A stretch of 64,000 nt of DNA from Symbiodinium natans (Eukaryota; Sar; Dinophyceae; Suessiales; Symbiodiniaceae): NCBI GenBank assembly GCA_905221605.1, contig CAJNDS010000025.1:362501-426500 (forward strand), given 5' to 3'. Made by a program: the position numbers and the translations under genes. Shown here in pieces: positions 35,601-48,146 of this stretch (positions within the stretch are counted from its first letter, which is position 1; the number at the start of each line of letters is the position of its first letter). The notes under the pieces are model-generated. The model made no database searches and was not told the DNA's origin. It worked only from the letters and a program-made list of their open reading frames with translations.

Positions 35601-38130
35601 GGCCTTGCTCTTGAGGACATGCACCCAGGACCGAGGCGGGAGCGCGATTTCCGAGCGAGTGCTGCGCCACTGCCACTGCCGCGCCTAGGAGAGAGCCGTG
35701 GAGCCGGCTGCACGGCTCATGTCTTTGAAACCCCATAAGGCTGACACTCTAACGGCTCAACACCACGTTCCAAGCCGGTAGAATGGCTAGATGAGGTCGG
35801 CTCCCGAGGACTTGTCGGGTTCCCCGTGTCCCTTTTGTCGAAAGGTGTCCTCGGTGCTGGGCCTGGTTTGCAGTGTCGGCTACAGGCCTCGCATTGTGGA
35901 GCGCAGAAGGTTTGTGAACGGTCGGTTCTGACGTTGGCGACTTCCTGGAGATCAGTTCTTGAGTGCTTCCGTGCCGTCAGGCGGATCCTTGGAAGGTTTC
36001 CGGCTTGACAGCAGTCTTGGCATGTCTTGGAGTGGAAACCACTTAATGCAATTCTTTTGAAAGCGATCTCTTGGCCTTTTCCCAGGCAGTGGAGGTTTGG
36101 GGGCTTTGGTGTCCTGGCGAACAGGCGCAGGGATGCGGAAAGTGTGCCTTTGCTGATCTGACGAGGCCCTGAAAAGCCTACAGTCCTCTGAGCAGCATAC
36201 GTGCCACAGGAGTTGAGGGGTTTGGGACCCGAGTTTGCCAGAAGAAGATGCCAGAGATCCTTGAACTTCAAAGTGCAGTCGCCGAGGAGCAGGAAACCTT
36301 CTCCGCCGCCGTCAACAGCTTGATAGTACAGGCGCGCACCTGCTTCCGGCAAGCCACCCAGCTACCGCATCTTATCACTTTCTTCATGTCAGCTTGAGGC
36401 GCAGCAGATGGGCGCCAATGGGGTCATGGGCATCAAGTGGACCCATGACGACGCTCGCCATCCTTGCAAGCAAGGGGTAGTTGCTTTGAAGTTGTTGGGG
36501 CTTCTTTGCAGATTCAGCCGTTTTCTAGGGATGTGTAGGGTCTCTCCTTCTCAGACTTGAAAGGGACGGGCAAAGGACGACCACCGGAGCAGCTGCCTCG
36601 TGGGCACCGCCGTCGTCCTGTCACAGAAGCCAGGAGCTGGAGCGCAACTCAGGTTTGCGAGGGTTTTTGGGGTTCCATTGGGGTTCTGCGGTTGGGGGAT
36701 GTGTAGTGTTGTTGTTCTTCTTCTTCCAGCGTCATATCAGGGATCATTCCAGTCTTAGGTCTTAGATTTTCGGGAGATGATTGCTGTTTGGATGTTTTGG
36801 AGCATGAACTTGCAGCAGCTTTACCGAGTCCTGCTCCTTAGCTTGCCGTAGTTTGGCGGGCACATTTTCTCGGCTACCGTCTCACCTTGGGATCTGTCAA
36901 TGTATCTTAAGGCATCTCAACGTGGGGCCCCAAACTCCTGAATAGCATGCTGCAGCCCCAGTAGAGCATCCTTGTTCTAGAAGACCCCCAACGACAGGAG
37001 TCCCGCCGCCCTCCAATCTGGGCTCTGGCCGGCCTCCCTTCCTCTCCAACTCCCGGGCTCCACCGAAAGGCCGGCGTTTTTTGGGGTTTTCCCGTTAGGC
37101 CGCGGTTGGGGGGTTCGAAAAGTGTGAAGAGATTCCACTTACTTATCCAGGCGGCTCCGTTGTCTCATGCATGGAAAGAGCACGGAGAGCCCCCCCCCCC
37201 TCCCTAAAACCCGAAACCCTAAGCCCTAAGCCCTAAGCCCTAAGCCCCCTAAACCCTAAACCTCTGGTGGTTGTTGTTTCGGCATTCAAGGCCTGGAGGT
37301 GGCGCACACGATCGGCGTCTTCTCAGGATTGCGCGCGCGAGTGGGGAAGAGGGGGCCGCCCTTCGCAGCGCTCGGGTGCGCCTGTTGTTCGATCCGATTG
37401 CGTGGAAACCTGGTAGCTCAGTGGTTTCTGCTGCTGCTTGGGAGGGGCGGGTGGGGTCAGCCTTGGCACTGCACGGAGTCCGGTACGGAAGCCAGGAGCT
37501 GGGATTAGCTCCCGTCTCGGTGCCTTCAGCACCCAGGCGGGGTCTGCTTTTTCCCCACCCACCCCATACCCTGGAGTGCCCACCCCCCAAAAAATCTCGC
37601 AGAGGACACCACCTCCGGACAAAGCCCTAGGCCTGCAAACTCCGAATGCTAGATACCCTTAGGCCGCACTTAGGGTTCCCTAGGCGTTACAAGGGGAACC
37701 ATTCATTCTCAAAATTCTAGATCCCAAGCACCATCGATAAGATTTCAAAGCCGAGTCCCAGAGGCCCTTTGCAGGAGGCCCCCTCAGCTTCCAATGCGTC
37801 CAGCCACGCTCCCCAGGCAGTTGCTTCGATTGACGAGGAAGCACTTCAAGCGGCGTGGTGGCTGCATTTCCTTCTTTTCCGAATGTCAGATTTTACATGA
37901 TGGTGTAGGTTTGAGTCTTTGTTTGGAAGGTTGTCAGGCGCTCGAAAGGGCATCGACAAGAGATGACGGTTCGTGCGCCCCAAAACCTTGGTCGTCAACT
38001 GCGTCTTGCGTTCGCGCAAAGGGGAAGACCTGGATCTTGGGTTCTGCCAAGGCGCGCGCCTGCCTGGAGGCGCAAGCTGTGCATGCTGGCTGCGACGCCG
38101 TCCTCGGCGCCCCTCGGCATGCGCGTCCAG
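26681..38130 (+). CDS. Protein with multiple YbjQ/DUF74 domains, exons scattered
   Basis: At least six exons encode the core YbjQ motif (Leu-Gly-Ala-[Asn/Asp]-Ala-Val-[Leu/Val]-Gly): 26681-26764 (QQLGADAVVGVRW), 28613-28678 (AALGANAVLGRGLQFS), near 30635-30700 (AQAMGANAVLGATQTTF), about 34159-34270 (TSLGADAVLGLKIEAPSS), 36393-36446 (AQQMGANGVMGIKWTH) and 38052-38130 (HAGCDAVLGAPRH, degenerate). Four are followed by an exon with the closing strand: 29014-29047 (LRGTAVRLATE), about 30932-31005 (VSQAVGTAVFGQQ), 34745-34795 (RRICVQGTAVRLSQ) and 36576-36652 (SCLVGTAVVLSQ). A helical exon at about 36238-36360 precedes the fifth. The family forms small pentamer-like beta proteins in bacteria; several YbjQ-like domains in one chain occur in C2CD5, which adds a C2 domain that I do not see. 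Exons are missing between those listed, so the ends and function are unknown; two genes cannot be excluded. Confidence 0.72.
31247..31294 (-). repeat. Interstitial CCCTAAA tract
   Basis: CTCAAACCCTAAACCCTAAA followed by GCCTAAAGCCTAAACCC, about six units, lying in an inferred intron of the YbjQ-domain gene. The TTTAGGG strand is the minus strand. Confidence 0.8.
31921..32300 (+). repeat. About 45-bp element, two good and two weak copies
   Basis: CCCGCGCCTAGGCGAGAGCG followed by CAATTTC(A/G)AGCAAAAA is found at 31921-31970 and 32246-32300, about 325 bp apart. A weaker copy (GCGCTGTGGCGAGAGCACTATTTCGAAC) lies near 32132 and another fragment near 32355. The shared core is GC-rich and contains the palindrome CCTAGG. 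Confidence 0.7.
33482..33544 (+). repeat. Seven perfect copies of CTTGACACG
   Basis: A 9-bp unit repeated seven times without a mismatch, then a partial unit. Both strands are open across it in all frames because nine is a multiple of three. It lies in an inferred intron. Confidence 0.97.
37203..37262 (-). repeat. Interstitial CCCTAAA/CCCTAAG tract
   Basis: Successive CCCTAAA, CCCGAAA, four CCCTAAG and two CCCTAAA units after a C-run. Lies between two YbjQ-domain exons. Confidence 0.85.
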
Positions 38131-41100
38131 GTGTGAAGATCGCTAAGGCTCTCAGTAGCTTCACTTTCTCCCGGAATCCTCCAGGGCCTCAAAGTCTCTT
38201 CGCCAAGATCTGTCACTTGAGGTCAAGCTGGAATCTCCGGAAACGGGCCTCGTGCTTCTTCGAGGGACTGGCGTCCAGTTGACGAAGACCATGCCTTAAC
38301 AGGAGATACTGTAGAGGGATGGGGTTTAAGTGGTACGCCATCATTTTGGGGTAGAACACAGTTGGGTTGCATAGTTTGGAGTCCGCTTCTGCGTCTGATG
38401 TCGCAGAGGGGGGGTGCGGGTCCCAGGGCGTGTGCCGCTTGGGCACAAAAGCCATGTTGTGATCCTGCTGCTAATCCTGTCCACATTCCTGTGCCGGCCT
38501 GCGCTCGCGGCGTTGTACAGTCAGCTTCGTGTTGTGAACAATCCGATTTTGTGGGACTCGTCAGCGGCTGCTCCATGAGCAGCGCTTTCCTGTCCACATC
38601 TTGCCTTAGTGGCAGATTGGATCTGCGGGGAATGTTCTGAGAACAATCCCAGCCATCCGGTTAAGGTCAGAGTCTGTGCTTCAAAAGAATGATTCAGAAA
38701 TGAGGTCACACGGCATGTTTCCAGCTCAACCATGGTTCTTATGAACCCAAAAGCCCGCCCCTTTCCGGCCAGTCCGCATGTTGATCTAGGCTAGGGTGGC
38801 CGGGCCGGCCTGACATGCCAGTGTTCCAGTTGACCAATGCCGCGTGTGGTATCTTGGACTCCTCCACGTGGCTGTGCTCGGGGGATTCTTAGACTTTAAG
38901 GTTTAGGGCCGGTTAGGGGCCCCGTCGACAGGGACTTCGATGTTGGCGGCCCCTCCTTGGCTCATTGCTGGTGTGGGGGATGGCGTGGCCTTGTGTTGCA
39001 GCCTCGCAGCCGGAATGGTTTGGGTGTTGGGGCGGAGGGGACTTTGCTGGGGACTTTCTGGGGGTTGCTTTGAGACTTCAGAGGTGTGAAATGGAGTGAG
39101 GGCATTGGGGAGGCGGGGCAGTGTCTCGTCTGGGCTTCCACTGACTTATGACCTTGCAGAACACCTTCGGAAGCCTCGAGAAGCCTCGCAAGCCTCGGAA
39201 AGCCTGTTGCCCAAAATTTTGTTTCGTGCTCGCCACCTGACGATAAAGCTTCATGAAGTTTTTTTTTGATCCTGAGGCTTATGCGATGGGCCGGCGCATT
39301 TGTCTCCTGCCGGACGCGGTGCGTTGTCAGGGGCTTTGTTTTGGGGTGTCTTCGGACAGCTATTTCCAGGAGTACAGCAATTTCTGAGGGCTGCGAGAAA
39401 GCTTGGAGGAATCCCAGCACTCTTGGAACGATGCTGAAACAACTTGGGCGCATAAGCCGCGCACAAGCCAAGGACCTTGAAGGTGCGAGGACACCCAGTC
39501 GGCTGCCTGCCCGCTGGCTGCAATTCGGTGCGGGTGCCAATGTCGATGGGAAGTAGTACAGGGTTGAGGTCCGGGGAGCTATTGTCCGCTGGATTTGGGG
39601 TTTCGGATGGTTTTGGGCTTTGCTGTAGGGCTTCTGGTACAGGGGGACGCAGCTGACGCAGACTGTCGAGCCCCCGACATGCTCCTCACATCCCACCGAC
39701 ATGCCCCCGACAGGTCAAATGGTGGGCAGGCGAGGGCTGCGCAGAGAAGCGATTCTGAGGAGTTCATCCTCTCGAAGTTAATTGGAGAAGAGACTTTGGC
39801 CCCGGTGGTGTACTTACCTTCAGAATCGGTGGTCGTGGTTGGTGGGTAGATGCCGAGCTTCGGGAGGACGTAGGCCAGATTCCATTCTGCGTTTGGCTCC
39901 TCCGTGCAGCGTGCAGGTCTCCCGTAGAGGCCTTTGAGAACCACCACAACAGCCACCCTGCCCCCGGCACCCTCTTTTGGATTCGCTGAATTGGACCCTT
40001 GGAGGCGCCGCTCCGACTTGTCGAGCAAGCTCGGGGCAGGCACAAGCGGGGTTCTGGCCTTTTTGCCTTTCTTCTTTTGCTGTGGTCTAGTTTCGTACCC
40101 CGAACGAGAAGGTGTACATCCTGCGCTGGCCCCGCATTCGTTCACTTCCAGCCGCTCTGCATCTTCTGCACTGGCGTGATGTTGCAACGAACAGCCATCA
40201 GAGGTCTTCTCGCAAAACCCAGCCTAGCTAAAGTCCATGGGCCCGCTGGATCCCTGACCAAAAACTGCGCCAAGTCCGGCTTGGGGTGGGACGTAACAGG
40301 AAACCTGCATGGCGTGGCTGTGTCATTGAGCTCGGATGTAGCCCGCACTAGCCCGCTCACCTTGAGCTCGGATGTAGCCCGCTCATCCCTACTCTGGCAT
40401 CCCTCTTTGCCACAGTCTTTAGGTCTGCATGAGGGGACCCACCGATCATCGTGGCTTTTTTCTTGTGTGTTTGTACAAGCAAGCCGACACCCTCAAATTC
40501 CAACCTGGAAACGCGAGCCTCGATCCCAGCTCGGAGTTGAGTTGGTGCAGAACGTCCAGGTGTCGCTGTGGCCGTCGGGGTTGCATCTGCCTCACCCTCA
40601 GGTGGCAGATGAACGTAGGCGAGTACGTGGGTCGTGCCAGAATGACACACGCATTGAAGCCGTGAAGCCCTTGTAGATGGTAGACGTCCTTGATGGTCTT
40701 GAATGGTCTTTGAGCCACTCCTCAATAACTTCATATCCTGTACCCGGATCCCGCCCAGAAAGCACCAGTGCATTGCCGGGCTTAGTGAAGCGAGTCCGCG
40801 TCTTGTGTCGGTTCAGCGTAAAGAAGCGCGCACGCGATGGTGAGCAGCCTGACGGCCGCGGTATGAATCATTTCCATCTCTTTTGGGCTCTTTTGGGCTG
40901 TTGGAGGCTCTGTGCTCTATCTTGGGTCCTCTCTTGGCGGCCTTATGGACTCCGAAGTCTGTGCCCCTCACAAAAGCTGTGCCCCTCACAAAAGATTCCT
41001 ACATGGTGGCCAACTCTTGCTTCGAGCTTTGGGGGGGAGGCTGTGTGAAGGAGCTACGACGTGATTAGAGTCGGGTTTGTGATTTGCCCCACCTCCGCCT

Positions 41101-42409
41101 CCCCTCCCTGGTGCGCGACCTGCCTTGGACACGGGAAACGTTCCACCTTCTAGCGCCAGGACCCAAAATTTTCAACCGAGTAGCCATCTGCGCTGCATTC
41201 CGGAAGCCGACGGCAGCCCCCAGCGCAGCGATGGCCTCCACCGATGCTCTGCGTAAGCTGATCCGTGCAGTACAGGGGATGTGGGGTATATGGTACAGCC
41301 GCACTAGTTCGGGCAAAAAGGCAGTTCGCGGCTGAAATGTCGAGGCTCGCGACACGATCCTGCAGGTCTGTTGCTTTTGCAACAAACCCGGGACATGCGC
41401 CCGCATGTCCGCATTGTCCATATGTTTTTTTTTGTGGCCACGGGCCGGCCTTGGCCCGTGCAAGGCCAACGGTGTGTTTTCGCCACGGGCAGCTCGGATC
41501 TGAGGAAGGTTCCTAGGGATGGATGGTACCCCTACTGTCGTGGGCTTCAAAAAAAGTGAACCCAACCTGCCTGGATTTGCAATGCCACCGCATTGCCGAA
41601 GGTTCGCACAGCAGAACGTGCGTGCATGCTGAGAGAAGGGCTTCTTGAAATAAGCGTCTGTCGGATAGTCTCCGCATGTGCACTGTGCGCCGGGGCATTC
41701 GGATGGATGGCCACATGGGTCGAGAAGGAGCTTCTTTCGTTTAACTGTGCCAGTCGTTTAAGCATCCGGAACAAGCGAAGCTTTACGTTTCCTTTGGTGC
41801 TCTCGCTGTAGGATGCTTCGCTGTATGCTGGTTGAAACTGCAATTTCCGCCTCGCGAACCCATTGGAACCTAAAGTGCTGAAACTGCCGAAGATCCCGGC
41901 TGGCAACTCGCACCGGCACAACAGTTACAAGTCCTCACAGCGCACCCACGCCTCCCTTCGACCCCTCGAAGATCTTCGAAGGTTCGAACCTTTGCTTTGC
42001 CATCCGCCAGCCCCGTCAGCCAGCCTCGAAGACATGCTCGAGGCTTGGCCCGATGCGGCCTCTTTGAACTTCGCAGTCTTCGGATTTGTGGCCTTGGGGA
42101 TACTGGGGTCAGGGCTCGCACATGCTGGTACTTGGGAGTTCAGGTCAAGCTCAGAGATTGAGATTTCCGGGTTGTCTTGGTCTCCTGGACTCCTGGGGGT
42201 CCCAAAAAGGCAGCGCTGCTTGGGAGAAGTCAGGGAAGGAAAGCTCAGAAGCCGCACACTGCAGGTGCAGCTGGACAAAGCTCTGACAGGTTTCTGCTAG
42301 GAGGCGGGGGGAGAAAGCTGGGTTTGACTTACGTGTCTGGCAGGGATCCCGTAGCAAGTGTGAATCTGCGTGGAGTTTTGTGATGGAAGACGCTTCGTGA
42401 GAACGCCAG
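38131..42409. other. Stretch without a recognised gene
   Basis: Several + strand frames exceed 80 codons, for example 39999-40676 and 41863-42300, but none has a family motif or convincing splice-compatible edges. Local duplications are visible: GAGCTCGGATGTAGCCCGC twice at 40329-40383 and GTGCCCCTCACAAAAG twice at 40963-40996. Remaining exons of the YbjQ-domain gene could be here. Confidence 0.4.
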
Positions 42410-43651
42410 GCAGCATCGATGCGCATCCAGCCGTGCCGACGGTCACAGGCTCGCAGATGGACCCCTCGTTCGAATTTAGAAGCATAAAGGTGCGATTAGC
42501 AAGGCCAAAGCTCCTCCGGGTACCCGCGCTCCTCTTTCTGCCGCAGCTTTCTGCGTAAGACGCCCCATCCCTGCCCAAACCTTGCTCCGCCCTTGAAGAC
42601 CGCTTCTGCGGTGGCAGCCAGGCAGCTTTGAGGCGGGGGGGGCACTTTGGCACTTTGCCCAGGTCCTGAAGCTGTCCAAACATTGTCTAAACTTTGTGGT
42701 ACTTTACTGTAACTTTAGATCCTTACCTTTTTTGGGTTTATTGGGTTCCTTATTAAGGCAGCTAACAGTTTAATTGATAGCTACCCTCCTGAGTGCAGCC
42801 AAGTAAACGTTACATGGCCACAGCTCCTTTGTCTCCGTCGTCGGTCCCACCTAATCTTGCCACCACTCTCCAGCCCAACACCGCTTTGCACCCCGACCTC
42901 GAAACCAACCGTGCAGGTTACTTTGCTTGGCGCTGGGTGCACGGAGCCTCTTCCGCGGAGTTGGGGCCCTGCCGCAAGGGTCAAACATCTCAACGGGCTC
43001 CAAGAGCTTCGCTGTGCAGCATGTAGGGTACGAGTGGTTGCTACATTCTAGGCATCCCAAGATTCTCACAAGCCGAGGCCACTGCTCTGGCGGCAGAGAA
43101 GAAGAAGGTGCGGCGGCGGCGGAAGGCAGCTGCAAAAGGGAGCTCCGGGGGATTTCTGCAGGCTTCTTCGTGGTGCTTTGGTTCCTTTTATCTGTCACAG
43201 AATGATATCACGACTGTTCTAAATGTATGCTGTATCTTGTGTTTCGGGTTTTGGTTCCCTGGGCTTGGGGATCCCAGGGTCGCCGGCGTGTTGTCTGGGT
43301 AGAGGCAAAGAGAACCCTCCATAGCCTTACGAAGCGCACTTGAGAGGATGCTCACGATAGAAGCCCCGATCGGGTCCAGGGAAGCTCCTGCAGGCAGTTG
43401 CCCTGCTGCCACTTCAGGAAGAGATCCAGAAGATTAATCCCAAGTGTCTCCAAGCATCCGCATGCACCTGTCAAACACGCACCTCACCAGAAACGCGCCC
43501 ATCGAAGTTCCAAACCGTTGGAAGGCTCCGCCAAAGTCGGAGTTACAGATCCGAGAAGAAAAGCGCCAGTTTGCCCCTCAGGTCTCGGGTGCAGGGGGTG
43601 CTGCTAAGTATACCGTGGGCGGATATCCTGCCAAGGCTTTGGCAAGGAAGT
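42410..43651 (+). other. Exon-like pieces of an unrecognised gene
   Basis: Four + strand pieces have plausible AG/GT-type edges and protein-like composition. They are 42410-42489 (ends FEFRSIK before GTGCG), 43072-43107 or longer (ALAAEKKK then a run of Arg and Lys, nuclear-signal-like), about 43382-43439 (LLQAVALLPLQEEIQKI, amphipathic helix) and the frame ending at 43651 (KYTVGGYPAKALARK then stop). Phases between them were not all reconciled, so they may not belong together. No family recognised. Confidence 0.3.
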
Positions 43652-43713
43652 AAGAATAGAACTTGTGACGTGGCTGGCAACCTTTTCGGTTCGTGTTTGG
43701 TACGTTTGGTACG

Positions 43714-44095
43714 TTACATATACCTATGCATAATATACATATACGCATAAGCATACGTATACGTATACATATACATTTACCTCTTCCTATACCTCTACAT
43801 ATACTTCTATATATACATATACCTTTACATATACCTCTACATATACATATACCTCTATATATACCTGTACATATACCTCTACATATACATACACACATAC
43901 ATATACATGTACATGTACATGTGCATGTGCTCATATACACGACCTGTATATATTCATACACATGCATACATATATATATATATACATATATATATATGTA
44001 TGTATATGTATATATGCACTGGATGATGATATATGTAGGTACACAGAATCTATGATCGGATCGCACCCCTTCCTGGCCCCCCCCCCCCCCCCCCC
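43714..44095. repeat. ACATATACCT-type microsatellite and 19-bp C-run
   Basis: From 43714 to about 44020, ATACATATAC and CTCTACATATAC words alternate and grade into ATATAT and GTACATGTACAT tracts. Immediately after, 44077-44095 is an unbroken run of 19 C. The abrupt AT-rich to C-only change makes this a likely slippage and replication-stalling site. Confidence 0.95.
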
Positions 44096-44298
44096 GCCCC
44101 GGTGTGGTTGCGGGGTTTTGGGTTCAGGGTTGAGGGTTCAGTGTTAGACCAGCTGCGGCACTTTGAAACCGCTCTCTGAAGCCCCCCTTTGCCTGCAGTT
44201 GAGAACCCAAACGCCAAGCTCCACATCCTACCCGCCCTAACCTGCCTGCGCACCCCGGGTCCAAACGTACCAGCTGAGCAATTTGTTTTCTGTTGAGG

Positions 44299-47200
44299 AT
44301 GGGCGTCCTCGCCCGTGACCTTGCTTCAGCGCTGAAGGTGTCCGACGAGGTACGCGACTCCGCGGTGTCCCTTTCTCCTGTTTGTTGCAGCGCTCTTCGC
44401 CCTTCGCTTCAAGTAGATTAGAGCCTGCCGCCTACATCTAGGATCGTTTAAATGGAAGCGGAGGTCAGAGGCTAGTGTTCGAGGGTGAGATGAACGCCAC
44501 TCTCGTGCCCACAGGACATTCGAAGGAGGCGGGAGGAGCGGCGAAAGAGGCAGCAGAAGGCAGGCTGAGCTTCAAGTTGTTGTCAGCTTTGCTGCCCGGC
44601 GCCTTCTGCATTCGTTGGGGTCGGGGAGCCGAGGTAGGAAAAGTAGGTTGTGTGTGTGTGTGTGTGTGAGAATTCTCGGCAATTTCACAGAGATGATTCC
44701 CCTCAGTGCTTCCCCATTCTATGGGGACTCAGAAAGGTTTGTACATGGTGCCACTTGAGCCACTTCAGCTTGCTGCGTGCACGGCGCAGCTGCCGGGCCA
44801 TGCTCAGCCTGCCAGGAAAGGGAAATGGACACCTTCGAGGTGCGGGAAGGATGCATCTTTTCAGACTTAGGGAGTGTAAGCCGGGGCTTTTCAGGCATTT
44901 CAGGAGAGCTTTCAGATTGTTGGATCCGAGGGTCGGGTTGAGGCTTCATATCCGTCCCACCACAAAGCAGGCGGATCCTATCTGGAACCTCAACGAGGGC
45001 GAGGTGCAGAGGGGTCGTGAACCGAGGGCCTGAGGTTCATTTGCACCATTTACTGTTGCACCTTACTCGAGTGACGGCTAGCAACCTTTTCTTGTCTCTG
45101 AGCTCGCTCTTCCCCGCTGTGCCTGCAGGAGTCGGTAGCCCGACTCTGAGTTGTTCCGATATGGGCGCATTCAGCAGACTTCGAAGAGTTGTCTCTCTGT
45201 AGTCACTCAGAGTCGTCGCAGTTTTACAGTTTAATCCGAAGCATTGCTCGATTGTTCGAGGATCCCAACATCTTTGGCTTCCCCTTCATCTGGGCCAATG
45301 CCTTAGCCCGGAATTTGTCATGTTGGCCTGGTGTTTTCTTTTTGGGTGGGCGACGTGTGCTTCACAACATCCTCACAGCCTGTCTGAGCCCGAACATCAA
45401 AGCTTCCAGAGATCTGACATGCCCTGTCCCGAGTTCGCAGCTCGGAAGGTCCAGCTCGGCCACATCCTCCTGGGCCTGACCGTGCTTGCAGCTGCCCTCC
45501 TCGGAGGGAACAGCCCGGCGCTGAGCGCAGTGCTCCGTGCAACGCTTGCAAGGAGCCCTAGGGCCCTACGCCCTGTAAGCCCTGCATGCACCTGCTAAAC
45601 ACCCCCGAGGAGGGAGGAGGGGAGGGGTGGGAGGGTTTTGCACGGGGCTGCCGGGGCGATCTCATGCATTCAGTGCCAATGCATCTCCATCATCACTTGT
45701 CGCCGCCGTCGTCATCATCATCATTATTATTATTATCATCATCATCATCTTCGTTTGAATTCTGCTTCAGTTTTTGTTTAATCACAGCAGATGGAACGCT
45801 GTGTTCGTCTAGCGACACGAGTCTCAGCAATGACAGAGGCCACTACGATTTTTGTGTCACGCCTTCAGATCCCACCAGCTTTCTCCGTTGATTCCCCGCA
45901 AAGCCCCGCGGAAATGCATAGCCCTGCATCGCTTGGCATCGCTTAGCAGTTTGCAGTTGATAAAACCTTGTCTTTAGAGGGTTTTCGTTTGAGTACGAGG
46001 AACGTAAGCCTTGAATCCCGACGTCGCAACACCTGAGCACCCAATGCACCAAGATGTGGAGTTCGCCCTCTTTGACCTGCCGGCCCGGGTCCCAGCAGAC
46101 ATGGGCTTCGGCCCCATGGGGCGAAGAGAGGAACCGTGGCCGATCCTGAACTCGTCCCAAACCCGATCGCTGTCGGTTGTCGTTCACGATCATTGGAACC
46201 ACTGCCACCAAGCAAACCCCAGTACCCAGACATCCCAAGCTATGCAATGAACCGTGAGCCCTCAACATCATGTTCTTGAGGATTGGGCTTTGGGCACGCT
46301 CAGAACTTCCGTGCGGAACCCATTTTGTGGCGGCTTTGGTTGAAGATGTGCGACGCCTGCAGTTGTGAAGAAGGTAGGGCCGGGGGGTGTGGAGTGTCTT
46401 CGCTCTGCACAGATACACGAAAGAATCAAGTTTCTGGGGTAACCGAAGAAAGCACAGAGACCATTTCCGAACCGGGAAACATCGCTGCTTGTGGGGGGGC
46501 CTGTGCCATGTTCGCTCTTCGTGTCCTGCATCCTCACGGCGCCGGACACGACACTTCAATCAGTTCATCAAACCCCCCAAACGCAAAGGATAGTATATGA
46601 TAATATCCTTATATTTTGCAAGCCCGACGCCCGTGGCCCCACCCCGCTCGTCTGCAGCGCAAGGTTTTCGGGATCAAGTTGAATGTGAAGCCTCCCTTCC
46701 AACAATCGCTTGTCCACCCCTAGCGTACTCCACTGCTGCCAAGTTCGCCGTGGCGGTGGTCATCAACGTGGTCAATGCCGTCGTCACGTACTTTGAGGAA
46801 CCCAAGGTGTAGAAGTCGAAGCTGCTGTTTCATTGAGCCGCCTCCCTTGGGGCTTTTTACATCATGCGCTAGGACGTTTTTGATACGTTGTCCCAGACCT
46901 CGTGCCTCGTGCCTGTATCTCCTTCGTGACGCCCTTTTGCGCCCTAGGCACGGGCAGGATGTAACAAAGCCCACACCCCCATAAAGGGTTTGAGTGGTTT
47001 TGGTGTGGTGGGTTGAACGGTTTCGGGCTCTTCGCAAAGCTTTCCAAGCAAGGAGAAGAGCATTCCCGACCACAAGAACTTCGATGCCTCGGGCTGGTTC
47101 TTGAAGGCAGCTAGTGGATGAGAGTCGCGTGGGCAAGTCGTTAGCAGAAGGGGTTGGACTGGTGAATTAGGACCACGTATTCTTTTCGGGGCCTCTGCGC

Positions 47201-48146
47201 AGCTTAACATTCCCAGAAGAACGTCCACTAAACACATCCGAAGCTCAAAGCCCCGAGCTGCATGCTGGCTCGAAGGAACTTGCATGCTCCGCCCCTTTCA
47301 CCCCCCTTTCTCTTCTCGTGAATTTCAACTGAACCACTTCCCTATTGCATTGGCTTCGACTTGTTGCGCTGCTGAAGCAACATGTGAAGCACTGGCGCCC
47401 AACCTCCTGTCGCTTGCGCGTTCAAGCAACCTAAGCTCCATAAGCCTGAACGCCTTAGCCGCAGCTATCCGCCTTCACCTGGATCACCGAACTGTCCGTC
47501 TCGTCCGGTGGCCTCCGGGAACTGGCCACCTGGCGGAGCAGTGCCGCTGACAATGGCAAACTCAGGCCTGCAGGGTAGGATTGTTTCAGGGGCCCAAAAA
47601 ACCACACAAACATATGGATCCTACAAAGAGGGTTTTTTGGAATCCCCCCCCTTATAGGGGCCCTTACCGATTCTTCTGTCTAGGTGGTTTTGTGGGCCCC
47701 TATGTTTCAGTGTCGATGAGCTGCGAGCCTTGGCCCAGCAAACGCTTCTTGGTGCAGGTGATGTCCGGGGGCCCCGCGTCTGGGCCGCAGTGCCAAGCTC
47801 CTCCGCCTGAACAGAAGCTCCGAAAGGTTCGGATGTCTGCAGTTATCTGCAGTTTTTTGGTGTGTGTACGAAGAATCTCTTTTGTCAGAAGCTGTCCGCA
47901 TACCAACCCTGTTTGAGAGCCACGAGGTGTCTTGTGGAATTCCAGCAAATCGATGAATGAATCGGGCTCTCTTTGCCTCTCCCCTTCTCTCTCTACCTGT
48001 CTGTACCTGCGTACCAACAGTAAAGTCTTAGAGTTACCTGCTTAAAAGCCGATTGAAAATTGCTGGCACGAGCTGCCAGGACCTCAAGCCGAATCTCTAT
48101 TGGAGGCGTTTTGGGCTTTCGAACGCCTGTACGAATATCAACCCCG
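44299..48146 (+). CDS. Unknown small protein with two hydrophobic segments
   Basis: Exons that join in phase: 44299-44349 (starts MGVLARDLASALKVSDE), 44515-44563 (DIRRRREERRKRQQKA, strongly basic), 45441-45503 (VQLGHILLGLTVLAAALL, hydrophobic), 46724-46806 (FAVAVVINVVNAVVTYFEEP, hydrophobic then acidic), 47758-47826 (Gly/Pro-rich, ends PPEQKLRK) and perhaps 48080-48146 (DLKPNLYWRRFGL). Donors are GT, GC, GA, GT and GT. The frame closes across all joints, which supports a real gene. The basic stretch before the first hydrophobic segment suggests its amino terminus faces the cytosol or stroma side by the positive-inside rule. No stop was found, so the 3' end is open. I do not recognise the family. 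Confidence 0.5.
45708..45750 (+). repeat. (TCA)n/(TTA)n microsatellite
   Basis: GTCATCATCATCATTATTAT continuing into ATCATCATCATC, inside an inferred intron of the preceding gene. Confidence 0.9.

Noticed and set aside
39579..40187. 202-codon minus-strand frame and the overlapping + frames
   Set aside because: No motif on either strand, and no splice-compatible neighbours found.
45843..46559. 238-codon minus-strand frame
   Set aside because: No family motif, and it lies in an intron of the + strand gene supported by phase-consistent exons.
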